A stretch of DNA of 64,000 bases from Aeromicrobium sp. Sec7.5 (GCF_036867135.1 NZ_JBAJIJ010000001.1:1798001-1862000); one strand, 5' to 3'; positions 26,025-33,268 are shown, numbered from the stretch's first letter. Notes: generated by a model from the letters alone, not told the origin. Program-made: numbers and translations.

Positions 26025-26977
26025 TCGTGCGGTTCATCGACGAGCACGTCGGGAACCGCGAGGACGAGGGTCTGCGATGGGGTGTCGAGTCGATCTGTGC
26101 CGTGCTCACCGAGCTCGGCGCGAAGATCGCCCCTGCGACCTACTACGAGCATCGGCGGCGGCCGGCGACGCGACGGGAGGTCCGTGACGCCGAGCTGAAG
26201 CCGGCCATCGTCAAGGCCCACGCGCAGAACTACGGCGTCTACGGGGCTCGGAAGGTCTGGCTGACCCTGAACCGCGAACGTGCCATTGGCGCGGACCCGA
26301 TCGCCCGGTGCACGGTCGAACGGCTGATGGGTGAGCTCGGACTGGCCGGGGCGGTCCGCGGGAAGGTCAAGCGCACCACCACGAGCGATCCGAGGACGCC
26401 CAAGCCGCTGGATCTGGTCGGCCGGAACTTCCGGCCGTTGGCGCCTGACCGGCTCTGGGTCGCCGATTTCATCTACGTCTCAACGTGGTCGGGCTGGTGC
26501 TACACCGCGTTCGTGATCGATGCCTACGCCCGGCGGATCCTGGGCTGGGCTGTCTCGACCAGCATGACCAGCCGGTTCGTCGTCGACGCCGTTGAGCAGG
26601 CGATCTGGACGCGCGGACGCGAGGGCCGAGACCTGACTGGGCTCATCGCCCATCACGATCACGGCGTTCAATACGTTTCGGTCGCCTACGCCGAGCACCT
26701 CGCCGCGGCCGGGATCAAGCCCTCGACCGGTGCCGTCGGCTCGTCGCACGACAACGCCCTGGCCGAGTCAGTGATCGGGCTCTACAAGACCGAACTGATC
26801 AAACCGCGGCGACCCTGGAAGGGCCTCGATGACCTCGAGATCGCCACCGCCGAATGGGTCGACTGGTTCAACCGCCGACGGCCCTACGAGTACTGCGATG
26901 ACCTCACACCCATCGAGGCCGAGCAGGCTCACTACGCTCACCACCAGGCACCAGCAGAAGCTGGAGTCTCAAACTAG
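26021..26977 (+). CDS. IS3-family transposase OrfB (DDE integrase core)
   Basis: 318 aa. The catalytic triad is visible as D149 (RLWVADF), D213 (AHHDHGVQYVS) and E249 (NALAESVIG), with the D-35-E spacing of IS3. An HTH_21 region precedes it (YGVYGARKVWLTLNRE), and the end RRPYEYCDDLTPIEAE is typical. The start TTG 26021 overlaps orfA, and a GTG lies at 26027. Intact, so transposition may still be possible. Confidence 0.93.
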   Translation: MIVRFIDEHVGNREDEGLRWGVESICAVLTELGAKIAPATYYEHRRRPATRREVRDAELKPAIVKAHAQNYGVYGARKVWLTLNRERAIGADPIARCTVERLMGELGLAGAVRGKVKRTTTSDPRTPKPLDLVGRNFRPLAPDRLWVADFIYVSTWSGWCYTAFVIDAYARRILGWAVSTSMTSRFVVDAVEQAIWTRGREGRDLTGLIAHHDHGVQYVSVAYAEHLAAAGIKPSTGAVGSSHDNALAESVIGLYKTELIKPRRPWKGLDDLEIATAEWVDWFNRRRPYEYCDDLTPIEAEQAHYAHHQAPAEAGVSN

Positions 26978-26979
26978 AA

Positions 26980-27008
26980 AGTCTCCGGACTCGCCGGGGC
27001 GATTCAGG
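26980..27008. repeat. right inverted repeat of the IS3 element
   Basis: 29 nt, starting AGTCTCC and ending GGGGCGATTCAGG, the exact complement of the left end. Confidence 0.92.
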
Positions 27009-27497
27009 GCAACTGAGGCCGGCGACAAGATGCGCGCAGCGGCCAAGGAAGCGGTTGGGCTCGGCAGCGAGATTCTCAACATCCCGTCCAAGAAGGACGT
27101 GACGGTCAGCATCTGGGAGCGCACGATCCGCACCGTCGAGAGCGCCAACATCGAGTCCAAGCGCGACGCTGCAACCGCGAGTCGCGGGTCCGGTCAGAAC
27201 GCGTTGGGAACTCGCAACTGGCGCGGCGGTCCCACCTGGGTCGGTGAGCAGGGGCCTGAGGTGCTGGACGTTCCCCGCGGCGCGAAGATCCTGCCGAACC
27301 ACAAGCTCAACGAGCCGAGCACCTGGGCCGGCTTCGGCATGCCGGCGGCGATGGGAGCGCCGGGGCCGTCCACTGCGGTCGACATGTCCGCCGTGGCCTC
27401 CGCTGTTGAGCGCGCCGCAGAGAACGGCATGGTCCGAGGATTCGGACACTTCGGCGTCTACTCCGGTCAGAAGTTCCGACTCGTCCTCGAAGGGTGA
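27009..27497 (+). pseudogene. phage tail tape-measure protein, C-terminal remnant
   Basis: About 160 codons in one frame, entered directly from the IS end. The motif GGPTWVGEQGPEVLDVPRGAKILPNH is the well-known C-terminal feature of siphophage tape-measure/tail-length proteins, and the Ala-rich tail ends in VYSGQKFRLVLEG. The 5' part, normally more than 1000 codons, is gone. An internal ATG at 27030 could start a short product, but the piece is most likely non-functional. Confidence 0.75.
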
Positions 27498-27507
27498 CGG
27501 TCTGCCG

Positions 27508-28182
27508 TCACCGACCAGACAAGAGGTGTCGAATGTGGTGGGTCTCAGCGACCAGGATATTCGGGCGCCCATCCAGGGAGCCGGGGCCATCACCCTGGAT
27601 CGACACGGCCGAGAGTGCGACGCCGGCATCGAGCAGCTTGGCGATCCGCCCTGCATTCAGTTTGTTCGCGTACCCGGCCTTGCTCGCGGTCCTGGTGGCG
27701 CACACGGCAACGGCGTTCGGATCGAACTTGTTGTCCACCTCTCGGACCAGATGCACCATCGTGCCAGGAGTGAAGTCTCCGTCGCGGGCGGCGCGTTCGA
27801 AGTAGCTCGTCCCGCGCAGACCGAACGCGAAGATCCCGTGGCGGTAGAGGTGTCGCGACCTCATATTGACGAGGCGATCGTTCACGACGAGGACTAGCTG
27901 CCCCTGGTACAGCGACAGCCTGCCGTTGATTCGGCCTCCCGCATCGACGGTAATCGCCGCCGCCTCCTCATCTGCCGTCATGTACTCGGAGCGAGAGATC
28001 GAAGCCGATGCGACTGTGCGACCTCGGGTCGGCTCGATCGCTTCGGCGTCCACGTCAGAAGTCTCGGAGCGCGCATCGATCGGAGTCGATTCCGAAGGTG
28101 CTGGCGAAGCGAACATCCACCGGATGACCGCGCCAATCATCACGGCCCCAATCACGACAGCCAGAAGGACGAAGGACTCCAT
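27508..28182 (-). CDS. membrane-anchored HIRAN-domain protein
   Basis: 224 aa. An N-terminal helix (residues 4-24, VLLAVVIGAVMIGAVIRWMF) is followed by a low-complexity acidic linker (about 27-60), a domain with GRLSLYQGQLVLVVNDRLVNM, then a HIRAN domain (about 125-195): LRGTSYFERAARDGDFTPGTMVHLVREVDNKFDPNAVAV. HIRAN domains bind 3' DNA ends in HLTF/Rad5 proteins and also occur alone in phages. A membrane-tethered form is unusual. It lies on the minus strand, opposite to the flanking island genes. Role unknown; host-phage functions are possible. Confidence 0.75.
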   Translation of the reverse strand: MESFVLLAVVIGAVMIGAVIRWMFASPAPSESTPIDARSETSDVDAEAIEPTRGRTVASASISRSEYMTADEEAAAITVDAGGRINGRLSLYQGQLVLVVNDRLVNMRSRHLYRHGIFAFGLRGTSYFERAARDGDFTPGTMVHLVREVDNKFDPNAVAVCATRTASKAGYANKLNAGRIAKLLDAGVALSAVSIQGDGPGSLDGRPNILVAETHHIRHLLSGR

Positions 28183-28263
28183 CGCCGAAGCCTAAGTTGC
28201 GCGACGGTTTCCGTCTGGGTTATCACCTTCATAGGCGCATCGAACGCATGTTCTAATCATCTG

Positions 28264-28548
28264 ATGGAGGTGCCCGACGGAACCCGAGCCGGCTACCCGG
28301 CCGTCGAGAGCGATGGTCCCGGCATCGACGTGCCCATCGTCCCCAAGCACGCGCACGTATGGGTCAACCTCACCGAGTACCGCTCCAAGCAGCAGGTACT
28401 CGAGTATCCAGGGCTGATCCTCGGGTGGCGACGCGGCGTGAAGGGCTGGGAAACGCACGTCGTCTGGTCCACGCCGCTCACTGACGGCTCGGGGCGAGTC
28501 ACGGCCCACCTGGCGTGGCTCGGGGCTCATCAGTTGCGGCCGGCATGA
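28264..28548 (+). CDS. hypothetical protein, 94 aa
   Basis: Small aromatic-rich protein with no signal peptide: HVWVNLTEYRSKQQVLEYPGLILGWRRG and ETHVVWSTPLTDGSGRVTAHLAWLGAHQLRP. Similar short proteins occur in actinobacterial prophages and islands, but I cannot name a family. It starts at ATG 28264. Confidence 0.6.
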   Translation: MEVPDGTRAGYPAVESDGPGIDVPIVPKHAHVWVNLTEYRSKQQVLEYPGLILGWRRGVKGWETHVVWSTPLTDGSGRVTAHLAWLGAHQLRPA

Positions 28549-28607
28549 GGTTTGTCGAGTTTGCCGAATCGCAGCCGTGCGTCACGTGTCCGTGCCACCA
28601 TTCCGAG

Positions 28608-29228
28608 ATGACCAGCCTCCCGCCACCGCCTCGACAGTCGCCGCTTCAGGGAACGACGCCTCCACCGATGCCTTCGATGCACAGAGCCGGACCCCCTCAG
28701 GAGAACACCGGCTCAAAGGGGGTTCCCGTGTGGGCATGGGCTCTGGGTGCCGCGCTCGTTGGACTCGTGCTTGGTGGCGTACTTGGCGGCGTGATTGGTT
28801 ACGGAGCGGCATCCGAAGAGATCGAGCAGGCTAAGTCGACTCAAGGATCCACAGCCGCCGAGTTGAATGCCACAGAGTCCGAACTCGAGTCGCTGTCCGG
28901 TGAGCTTGACGACCGCTCATCCGAACTTGACCAGCGATCCGCCGACCTCGACACGCGAGAGCAGGAGCTCGTAGCGACTGAGCAGCAGATCGAGGCAAAC
29001 ACCATTCCGGGAGACGGGACCTACCTCGTAGGTACGGATATCCAGCCCGGGCAGTACCGAAGCGAAGGCAACAGCTTCTGCTACTGGGAGAGGACCAGTG
29101 GCACTAGCGGTGAGTTCGGCGACATCATCGCGAACGGGACCGTTGAAGGTCAGGGACTCGTGACAGTCGATTCCGGTGACGTCGCCTTCAAGAGCCAGGG
29201 TTGCAGCGACTGGATCAAGATCGGCTAG
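28608..29228 (+). CDS. membrane protein with coiled coil and C-terminal beta domain
   Basis: 206 aa. A proline-rich cytoplasmic tail (residues 1-40) is followed by a membrane helix (about 45-68, AWALGAALVGLVLGGVLGGVIGYG), a heptad-like coiled coil with the recurring ESELESLSGELDDRSSELDQRS pattern (about 75-125), and a compact outer domain (GTYLVGTDIQPGQYRSEGNSFCYWERTSG, ending FKSQGCSDWIKIG) with two Cys likely to pair. This C-terminal domain recurs in many Gram-positive surface proteins of unknown role. I take ATG 28608. Frames further upstream add no conserved sequence. Confidence 0.75.
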   Translation: MTSLPPPPRQSPLQGTTPPPMPSMHRAGPPQENTGSKGVPVWAWALGAALVGLVLGGVLGGVIGYGAASEEIEQAKSTQGSTAAELNATESELESLSGELDDRSSELDQRSADLDTREQELVATEQQIEANTIPGDGTYLVGTDIQPGQYRSEGNSFCYWERTSGTSGEFGDIIANGTVEGQGLVTVDSGDVAFKSQGCSDWIKIG

Positions 29229-29337
29229 GCAACAGCACGACGCCCCGGCCAGTTGGGAACCCGTCGACCGCAGTTGTTCGTGACGCAGAGCGCGCGAGAT
29301 GACCTCGACAACCTCGCTTTACGATTAAGGTGCGGGC

Positions 29338-29613
29338 ATGCAGGCAAAGATCGGCTTCTGGGTCCTCGGCGTGCTTCTGCTCGTCGCGGCGTTCTACTTC
29401 GGCGTCACGCAGGTCGAGATCGTGGTTCAGGGCGACGTTCTGCAGTGTGGGAATGCCATCGGCACAACGCCAGGCGTCGCTCCGCTCGCCGGGCTTGAGC
29501 CGTGCCAAGACGCCGTGATCGACCGGCGCGTCCTCGCCGGATTCATAGCCGCAGGGGGCGCGATGTCGACGCTGTTCGGATTCATCGCCATGCCGAAGCG
29601 CGACGAGGATTAA
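29338..29613 (+). CDS. small two-helix membrane protein
   Basis: 91 aa with helices at residues 5-22 (IGFWVLGVLLLVAAFYFGV) and 66-84 (LAGFIAAGGAMSTLFGFIA). Two cysteines (VLQCGNA and LEPCQDA) lie in the loop between, probably outside and disulfide-linked. No family recognised. It is set between the coiled-coil protein and a lipoprotein, all on the plus strand. Confidence 0.6.
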   Translation: MQAKIGFWVLGVLLLVAAFYFGVTQVEIVVQGDVLQCGNAIGTTPGVAPLAGLEPCQDAVIDRRVLAGFIAAGGAMSTLFGFIAMPKRDED

Positions 29614-29657
29614 CCGATCCCGCGGACAGTAGGCCGGCCGGCCACTAGCCTCACGCC

Positions 29658-30005
29658 ATGCGCCGCACCATCTCCGTATCGCTGCTCGTCATCCTTGCCT
29701 TGGCGGGTTGTGGTGGTGGCTCGTCGTTCAGTTCGGCAAAGCAGGCTGCGACGGCCGTCGGTTGTGACGGCGTCGAGGAATCCGAGGTGTTCGGTTCGGA
29801 CGATGCCGTGCGTTGTGACCTCGGCGGCGACTCCGTCAGGATCGCTCACTTCGACAGCGGCTCTGAGATGGACTCCTACCGCCAGATCGCTGACGCAGCC
29901 GAGGATTCGGGCCTCACTGAGGGCGAGATCCTCTACGGCGAGAACATCGCGATCGAGTGCAACGAATCTTGCGACGACGTGCGCGAGGCCATCGACGTCG
30001 AGTGA
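29658..30005 (+). CDS. small lipoprotein, paralogue of the protein at 24452-24823
   Basis: 115 aa. The lipobox LALAGC (Cys18) follows a basic, hydrophobic signal. The mature part GGGSSFSSAKQAATAVGCDG, VRCDLGGDSVRIAHF and IECNESCDDVREAIDVE match, segment by segment, the other lipoprotein, including three of the Cys positions. Function unknown. Likely anchored outside the membrane. Confidence 0.72.
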   Translation: MRRTISVSLLVILALAGCGGGSSFSSAKQAATAVGCDGVEESEVFGSDDAVRCDLGGDSVRIAHFDSGSEMDSYRQIADAAEDSGLTEGEILYGENIAIECNESCDDVREAIDVE

Positions 30006-30075
30006 CAGGTCGACCCGCGAAGTTCCCTGCGCAACGCGAGCCAGTAGTCCCGGATCCGGGACTACGCTCCGATCC

Positions 30076-30429
30076 ATGCGCGCACAGATCAAAGACACAT
30101 CCATCACTTTCGACCTCATCCAGACGACCGTCGAGATCGGCGAGCTGACGAAGCTCGCGACGAAGCTCGGGTACTCAGTTGTCGTCGAACCACTCGACGG
30201 CCGGAATGACTACGCCGTTCGAATGCTTCGAGTGCACGAGGTGTCGCTCGAGGATGAACTCGTCGCGCTTGCGATCCTCCAGGCCTTCCACGAAGGACAG
30301 TCGGGCAGTCTGATGCTGTCGAGGCTGCAGTCGCGACTCGAGAAGCGGCACTTCCCGCTCGATAGGTCGATCCAGGACGTCATGGAAATCGGCGGCGGTC
30401 CCGAGCACGAGGGCCACGAGCACGACTAA
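30076..30429 (+). CDS. hypothetical protein, 117 aa
   Basis: No signal or membrane segment. Predicted alpha/beta: MRAQIKDTSITFDLIQTTVEIGEL, then LATKLGYSVVVEPLDGRNDYAVRMLRVHEVS and a Glu/Leu-rich helix region, ending in a His-rich tail EHEGHEHD that could bind metal weakly. ATG 30076 is used. A strong terminator follows directly. Not recognised. Confidence 0.6.
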   Translation: MRAQIKDTSITFDLIQTTVEIGELTKLATKLGYSVVVEPLDGRNDYAVRMLRVHEVSLEDELVALAILQAFHEGQSGSLMLSRLQSRLEKRHFPLDRSIQDVMEIGGGPEHEGHEHD

Positions 30430-30430
30430 G

Positions 30431-30462
30431 CCCCGGTAACGGAGGATTCTCCGTTACCGGGG
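30431..30462 (+). terminator. hairpin terminator after the 117-aa gene
   Basis: Arms CCCCGGTAACGGA (30431-30443) and TCCGTTACCGGGG (30450-30462) pair perfectly with a 6-nt loop. The element starts one base past the stop codon. No T-run follows. It is the first of a series of palindromes reaching to 30568. Confidence 0.75.
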
Positions 30463-30471
30463 CCGGTCGCC

Positions 30472-30568
30472 GTTGCAACCGTAACGGTCGAGGCGTGTCT
30501 ACATTTGTAGGCGTCGGAAATTTCCGACACTGACATGTCCGCAATTGCGGACGTTGTCAATTGACAAC
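30472..30568. repeat. string of short perfect palindromes
   Basis: Within 97 nt lie GTTGCAAC (30472-30479), ACCGTAACGGT (30478-30488), CTACA-TT-TGTAG (30499-30510), GTCGGAAATTTCCGAC (30513-30528), GACATGTC (30532-30539), GTCCGCAATTGCGGAC (30537-30552) and GTTGTCAATTGACAAC (30553-30568). The last four touch or nearly touch. Their sequences differ, so this is not a simple tandem repeat. From 30499 on they form the 3' end of a minus-strand reading frame. Confidence 0.85.
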
Positions 30569-30846
30569 AGCCATCCGCCCTTTCCCTCCATCGCCTTCAG
30601 GCGATCCCTGATCACGGTCAGCCCGTCGATCGCCTGCGTCAGGTCCGCCACGCGCGAGTCGCTCTCGATCGTCACGAGGTCGGCACCGACTCGCTCGAAG
30701 TCCAACTCAACGACGATCGTCACGGACGCGCTGGGGTTGTTGGGCTTCGCGTTCGGGTATCGACCCGCAAACAACTTCTCCCCGATGCTCCGGTCCACCT
30801 CGAAGCGCAGCTCCGACTCGTTGGCGAACAACGCGAACGCGTCCAC
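30499..30846 (-). CDS. hypothetical protein ending in palindrome-encoded tail
   Basis: About 115 aa from GTG 30846, with an uncertain start. The body is protein-like: FALFANESELRFEVDRSIGE, ASVTIVVELDFERVGADLVTIE and a helix ending in RDRLKAMEG. The last ~20 residues (from SIDNVRNCGHV to RRLQM) are encoded by the palindromes at 30499-30568, so this tail may be a by-product of DNA signals. Last gene of the four-gene minus-strand operon. Not recognised. Confidence 0.5.
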   Translation of the reverse strand: MDAFALFANESELRFEVDRSIGEKLFAGRYPNAKPNNPSASVTIVVELDFERVGADLVTIESDSRVADLTQAIDGLTVIRDRLKAMEGKGGWLLSIDNVRNCGHVSVGNFRRLQM

Positions 30847-30866
30847 CTCGATGGCCTGCCAGGGCG

Positions 30867-31250
30867 CTATACTTCCGCCAGCGGAAGTGACGGATCTGTC
30901 ACTAATGGGAGATCCCCCAATACCGGCGCTCGCGACTTCGGCTCCATCGCCGAGATCGCAACCTCGAGCGCTCGCCGCGCGTCCACAAGTTGCTCGTACA
31001 GACCGTTCCGTGGGCGCAGGGTGCCCTCGGGCCAGTTCGGGGCGTCGGTGGCGATGACGTCGACCGGTTCGCCGTCGATCACAAGAAGGATCAGAACCGT
31101 GTCGTGCTCGAAGCCAACGTCCCGCACGCCGGCGTCCTTCAGGACTGCCGACATGTCGGGGCGGCACTCGACATGAACCCGCCACTGCTCATCTGTCGCA
31201 GACGTCGCCCGGAAGGATGTCACGTCGAACAGGTCCGCTGCCCCGCTCAT
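30867..31250 (-). CDS. hypothetical protein, 127 aa
   Basis: Soluble protein with no known domain: MSGAADLFDVTSFRATSATDEQWRVHVECRPDMSAVL, VLILLVIDGEPVDVIATDAPNWPEG and a helix EQLVDARRALEVAISAM. ATG 31250 overlaps the DUF6907 stop (ATGA). Its last codons lie in the second palindrome string (30871-30921). Confidence 0.6.
   Translation of the reverse strand: MSGAADLFDVTSFRATSATDEQWRVHVECRPDMSAVLKDAGVRDVGFEHDTVLILLVIDGEPVDVIATDAPNWPEGTLRPRNGLYEQLVDARRALEVAISAMEPKSRAPVLGDLPLVTDPSLPLAEV
30871..30921. repeat. second string of palindromes
   Basis: ACTTCCGC-CA-GCGGAAGT (30871-30888, perfect arms), then GTGACGGATCTGTCAC (30887-30902, one mismatched pair), then an imperfect dyad AATGGGAGATCCCCCAAT (30904-30921, two mismatched pairs). 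The first two overlap by two bases. They form the 3' end of the 127-aa gene. Confidence 0.7.
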
Positions 31251-31741
31251 GAAGCATCACCCTTCAGTTCGGCCAGCCCGTCGAGCTGGTCCGCCGCCCG
31301 GATGAGTGCCGCCGCAAGCGATCGGGCAGCGCCAGACTTCAGGTGTGCGGATCCATCGACCTCGGTTCCGTTGCCATCGTCGTGCTGGAGCTCGATCAAC
31401 GGCGTCAGGTGAAGCGAGCTCACACCACGCGGGTAGACGCCGTGGAGGTACGCCGAGATGAGGTTGACGGCCACGTAGCTGCCGCGTCCGTCTGAAGCCT
31501 TGGACAAGACGCCGTGGCCGACCGCCCCGCGACAGGTGTGCTCTCCGCAGTGCTCCTCGAGCGTGTTGCCGCTTCGACCGTTCGGAAGGACGAAGTCGTT
31601 GGCCGTGGAGCACCACGACGGGCAGTGCCCCCAGAGGTCGATCGTGTCGTCTTGGGACTCTGAAACGAGTCGCTGCCGCGCGCCGTCGAAGGTGCCCCGC
31701 AGCGGCGTCGGGAACAGGGGGTGGATCTCCACGGCGCTCAT
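31247..31741 (-). CDS. DUF6907-like protein
   Basis: 164 aa. It carries the pattern GHCPSWCSTANDF, then EEHCGEHTC, which resembles a zinc-binding Cys/His arrangement, and a C-terminal helix SGAARSLAAALIRAADQLDGL typical of the DUF6907 family found widely in actinobacterial islands and phages. ATG 31741 overlaps the stop of the frameshifted XRE gene (ATGA), so coupling was once exact. Role unknown. Confidence 0.65.
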   Translation of the reverse strand: MSAVEIHPLFPTPLRGTFDGARQRLVSESQDDTIDLWGHCPSWCSTANDFVLPNGRSGNTLEEHCGEHTCRGAVGHGVLSKASDGRGSYVAVNLISAYLHGVYPRGVSSLHLTPLIELQHDDGNGTEVDGSAHLKSGAARSLAAALIRAADQLDGLAELKGDAS

Positions 31742-31972
31742 GCGACCCTCACCAGATCGGCCAGCGAGACGCCGAGCGCCTGCGCGACCAGATGTACGTC
31801 GGCGATCGGCATGCCGGAGACGTCCAGCGCGGTAGTGGACGACGTCCCAACCGAGCCCGCACGCCTCCCCCAGCTCCTTGTAGTCCCAGTCGAGCCGGGT
31901 CATCTCGCGGGCGATGTTGCGGGCGACGGTCTCACCGATCGAGGCGTCGGTCGCGCTCGAAAGTGCTGCCAT
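31738..31972 (-). pseudogene. XRE-type HTH regulator with a frameshift
   Basis: The first ~50 codons from ATG 31972 (AGGAG at good spacing) read MAALSSATDASIGETVARNIAR and KELGEACGLGWDVVHYRA, an XRE helix-turn-helix. The expected remainder, GMPIADVHLVAQALGVSLADLV, is present but in another frame. The span is 235 nt, one more than a multiple of three, so a +1 shift near 31825 explains it. Without the correction the frame instead runs into the DUF6907 gene as a fusion. It could be a true lesion or a sequencing error. Confidence 0.65.
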
Positions 31973-32041
31973 TGCAGTGCTCCTCAGGGGTGAGGAAGCG
32001 CTGGCCATTGGACACGTGATGGACACGGTCTGGAATGACAA

Positions 32042-32080
32042 ACGCCTCTGATTCCAGTTTTTCCCTGGAACCAGAGGCGT
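32042..32080. terminator. long hairpin beside the tRNA-Val 3' end
   Basis: 16-nt arms starting ACGCCTCTG (32042) and ending CAGAGGCGT (32080) pair with one mismatch around a T-rich loop. It lies 10 nt past the tRNA-Val(CAC) 3' end and may end its transcript. It also marks the island edge. Confidence 0.6.
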
Positions 32081-32089
32081 AGTCGCGGG

Positions 32090-32161
32090 TGGGCGATACT
32101 GGGTTCGAACCAGTGACCTCTTCGGTGTGAACGAAGCGCGCTACCACTGCGCCAATCGCCC
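32090..32161 (-). tRNA. tRNA-Val(CAC)
   Basis: 72 nt. The acceptor stem GGGCGAT/ATCGCCC is complete, D-arm GCGCAGTGGTAGCGC, anticodon stem CTTCG/CGAAG with loop TTCACAC (anticodon CAC), T-arm with GGTTCGAACCC. CCA is not encoded. Its 3' end faces the accessory island, a common integration target. Confidence 0.95.
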
Positions 32162-32240
32162 GCTGTGCGACAGTCACCTTAGCCCAACGCCGCGGGCCGC
32201 CACGAATCCGGGGTCAGCACACGCCACCCCCCAGGCTGGG

Positions 32241-33089
32241 TCAGCCGTCGAGGCCCCACAGGCCCGGGCTCTGCTCGCTCCCGCGCGCCCACACGTCCTG
32301 CAGCTGCCGGGTCAGCGGACCGGGCGCCGCGAGCTCGCGGTCGTCGACCTGCTCGATGGCCTGCACGTCGCGCGTGGTGCCGACGAGCATGACCTCCTCG
32401 GCCGCGCCCAGGACCTCGATCGGGTGGTCCTCCTCATGGATCTCGACCTCGCCGGCAGCCCACTCGAGCAGCAGGCCTCGGGTGACGCCGGCCAGGGGCC
32501 CGGCCGCCAGCGTGGGCGTGACCACGCGACCGTCGAGCACGTAGACGAGGTTCGATCCCGTGCCCTCGCAGACGTCGCCGCGGGTGTTCGGCATGACGGC
32601 CTCCGAGGCCCCGCGAGCGCGGGCCTCCTCGACCATCAGCGCGTTCTCGCCGTACGAGGTCGTCTTGAGGCCCGCGAGGGCGCCTCGCTCGTTGCGGGGC
32701 CACGGCACGGTGACGATGCGGCTCACGGGCGGCGGACGGTCGCACGGCTCCGTGACGACGACCAAGGTCTGCGGGCCGTCGCCACGCGGCGATCCCAGCG
32801 GTCCCCGCCCCGACGTCACCGTGATCCTGATCCGGCCGAACGGCAGGTCCTGGCCCTCGAGCGTCGCGGCGACCCCGGCGCGGATCGCCGCGGCGTCGGG
32901 CGCGCCGATGCCGAGCCCCGTCGCCGAGCTCGACAGGCGCTCCAGGTGGGGCGTGAGCGCGAAGGGGCGCCCGTGCTCGACCTTGACCGTCTCGAACACG
33001 CCGTCACCCACGACGAGACCGTGGTCGAGGACGCTCACGGCGCGTTCGTCCGGCGATTCCAGCACCCGTCCGTCGATCCACACCCGCAT
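32241..33089 (-). CDS. pabC: class IV aminotransferase, aminodeoxychorismate lyase-like
   Basis: 282 aa fold-type IV PLP enzyme. Visible motifs are the N-terminal VSVLDHGLVVGDGVFETV, the PLP-lysine stretch LAGLKTTSYGENALM, and the phosphate-binding/Glu motif MPNTRGDVCEGTGSNL. The sequence suits 4-amino-4-deoxychorismate lyase (p-aminobenzoate for folate), but branched-chain or D-amino-acid aminotransferases share the fold, so the substrate is not certain. ATG 33089 gives the MRVWIDGRVL start usual in the family. Confidence 0.8.
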   Translation of the reverse strand: MRVWIDGRVLESPDERAVSVLDHGLVVGDGVFETVKVEHGRPFALTPHLERLSSSATGLGIGAPDAAAIRAGVAATLEGQDLPFGRIRITVTSGRGPLGSPRGDGPQTLVVVTEPCDRPPPVSRIVTVPWPRNERGALAGLKTTSYGENALMVEEARARGASEAVMPNTRGDVCEGTGSNLVYVLDGRVVTPTLAAGPLAGVTRGLLLEWAAGEVEIHEEDHPIEVLGAAEEVMLVGTTRDVQAIEQVDDRELAAPGPLTRQLQDVWARGSEQSPGLWGLDG

Positions 33090-33170
33090 GCCGTCACGGT
33101 ACGTGACCCCGGTTTGGGATCGGTGAGGCGTGTGGGCTAATGTTTCCTCTCGGCCTCGCAAGAGGCCAGT

Positions 33171-33242
33171 GCGGACATAGCTCAGTGGTAGAGCATCACC
33201 TTGCCAAGGTGAGGGTCGCGAGTTCGAATCTCGTTGTCCGCT
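33171..33242 (+). tRNA. tRNA-Gly(GCC)
   Basis: 72 nt. Acceptor GCGGACA/TGTCCGC, D-arm AGCTCAGTGGTAGAGC, anticodon arm CACCT-TGCCA-AGGTG (anticodon GCC), T-arm GAGTTCGAATCTC. First gene of a three-tRNA cluster. Confidence 0.95.
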
Positions 33243-33268
33243 CGGAATCGGGTTGCGGCCCATCCATC

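Larger units (their letters stand above)
25645..27008 (+). mobile_element. IS3-family insertion sequence (about 1.36 kb, complete)
   Basis: It is bounded by 29-nt perfect inverted repeats (25645-25673 and 26980-27008) and carries overlapping orfA and orfB with a full DDE transposase. The inner TGA...TCA ends are usual for IS3. No target-site duplication is seen: the flanks read AGCTG on the left and GCAAC on the right. The two flanking gene fragments are unrelated, which points to deletion or recombination next to the element. Confidence 0.92.

Noticed and set aside
30431-30568. Palindrome string as a CRISPR array
   Set aside because: Units differ in sequence, are 8-16 nt, have no regular spacers and no cas genes nearby.
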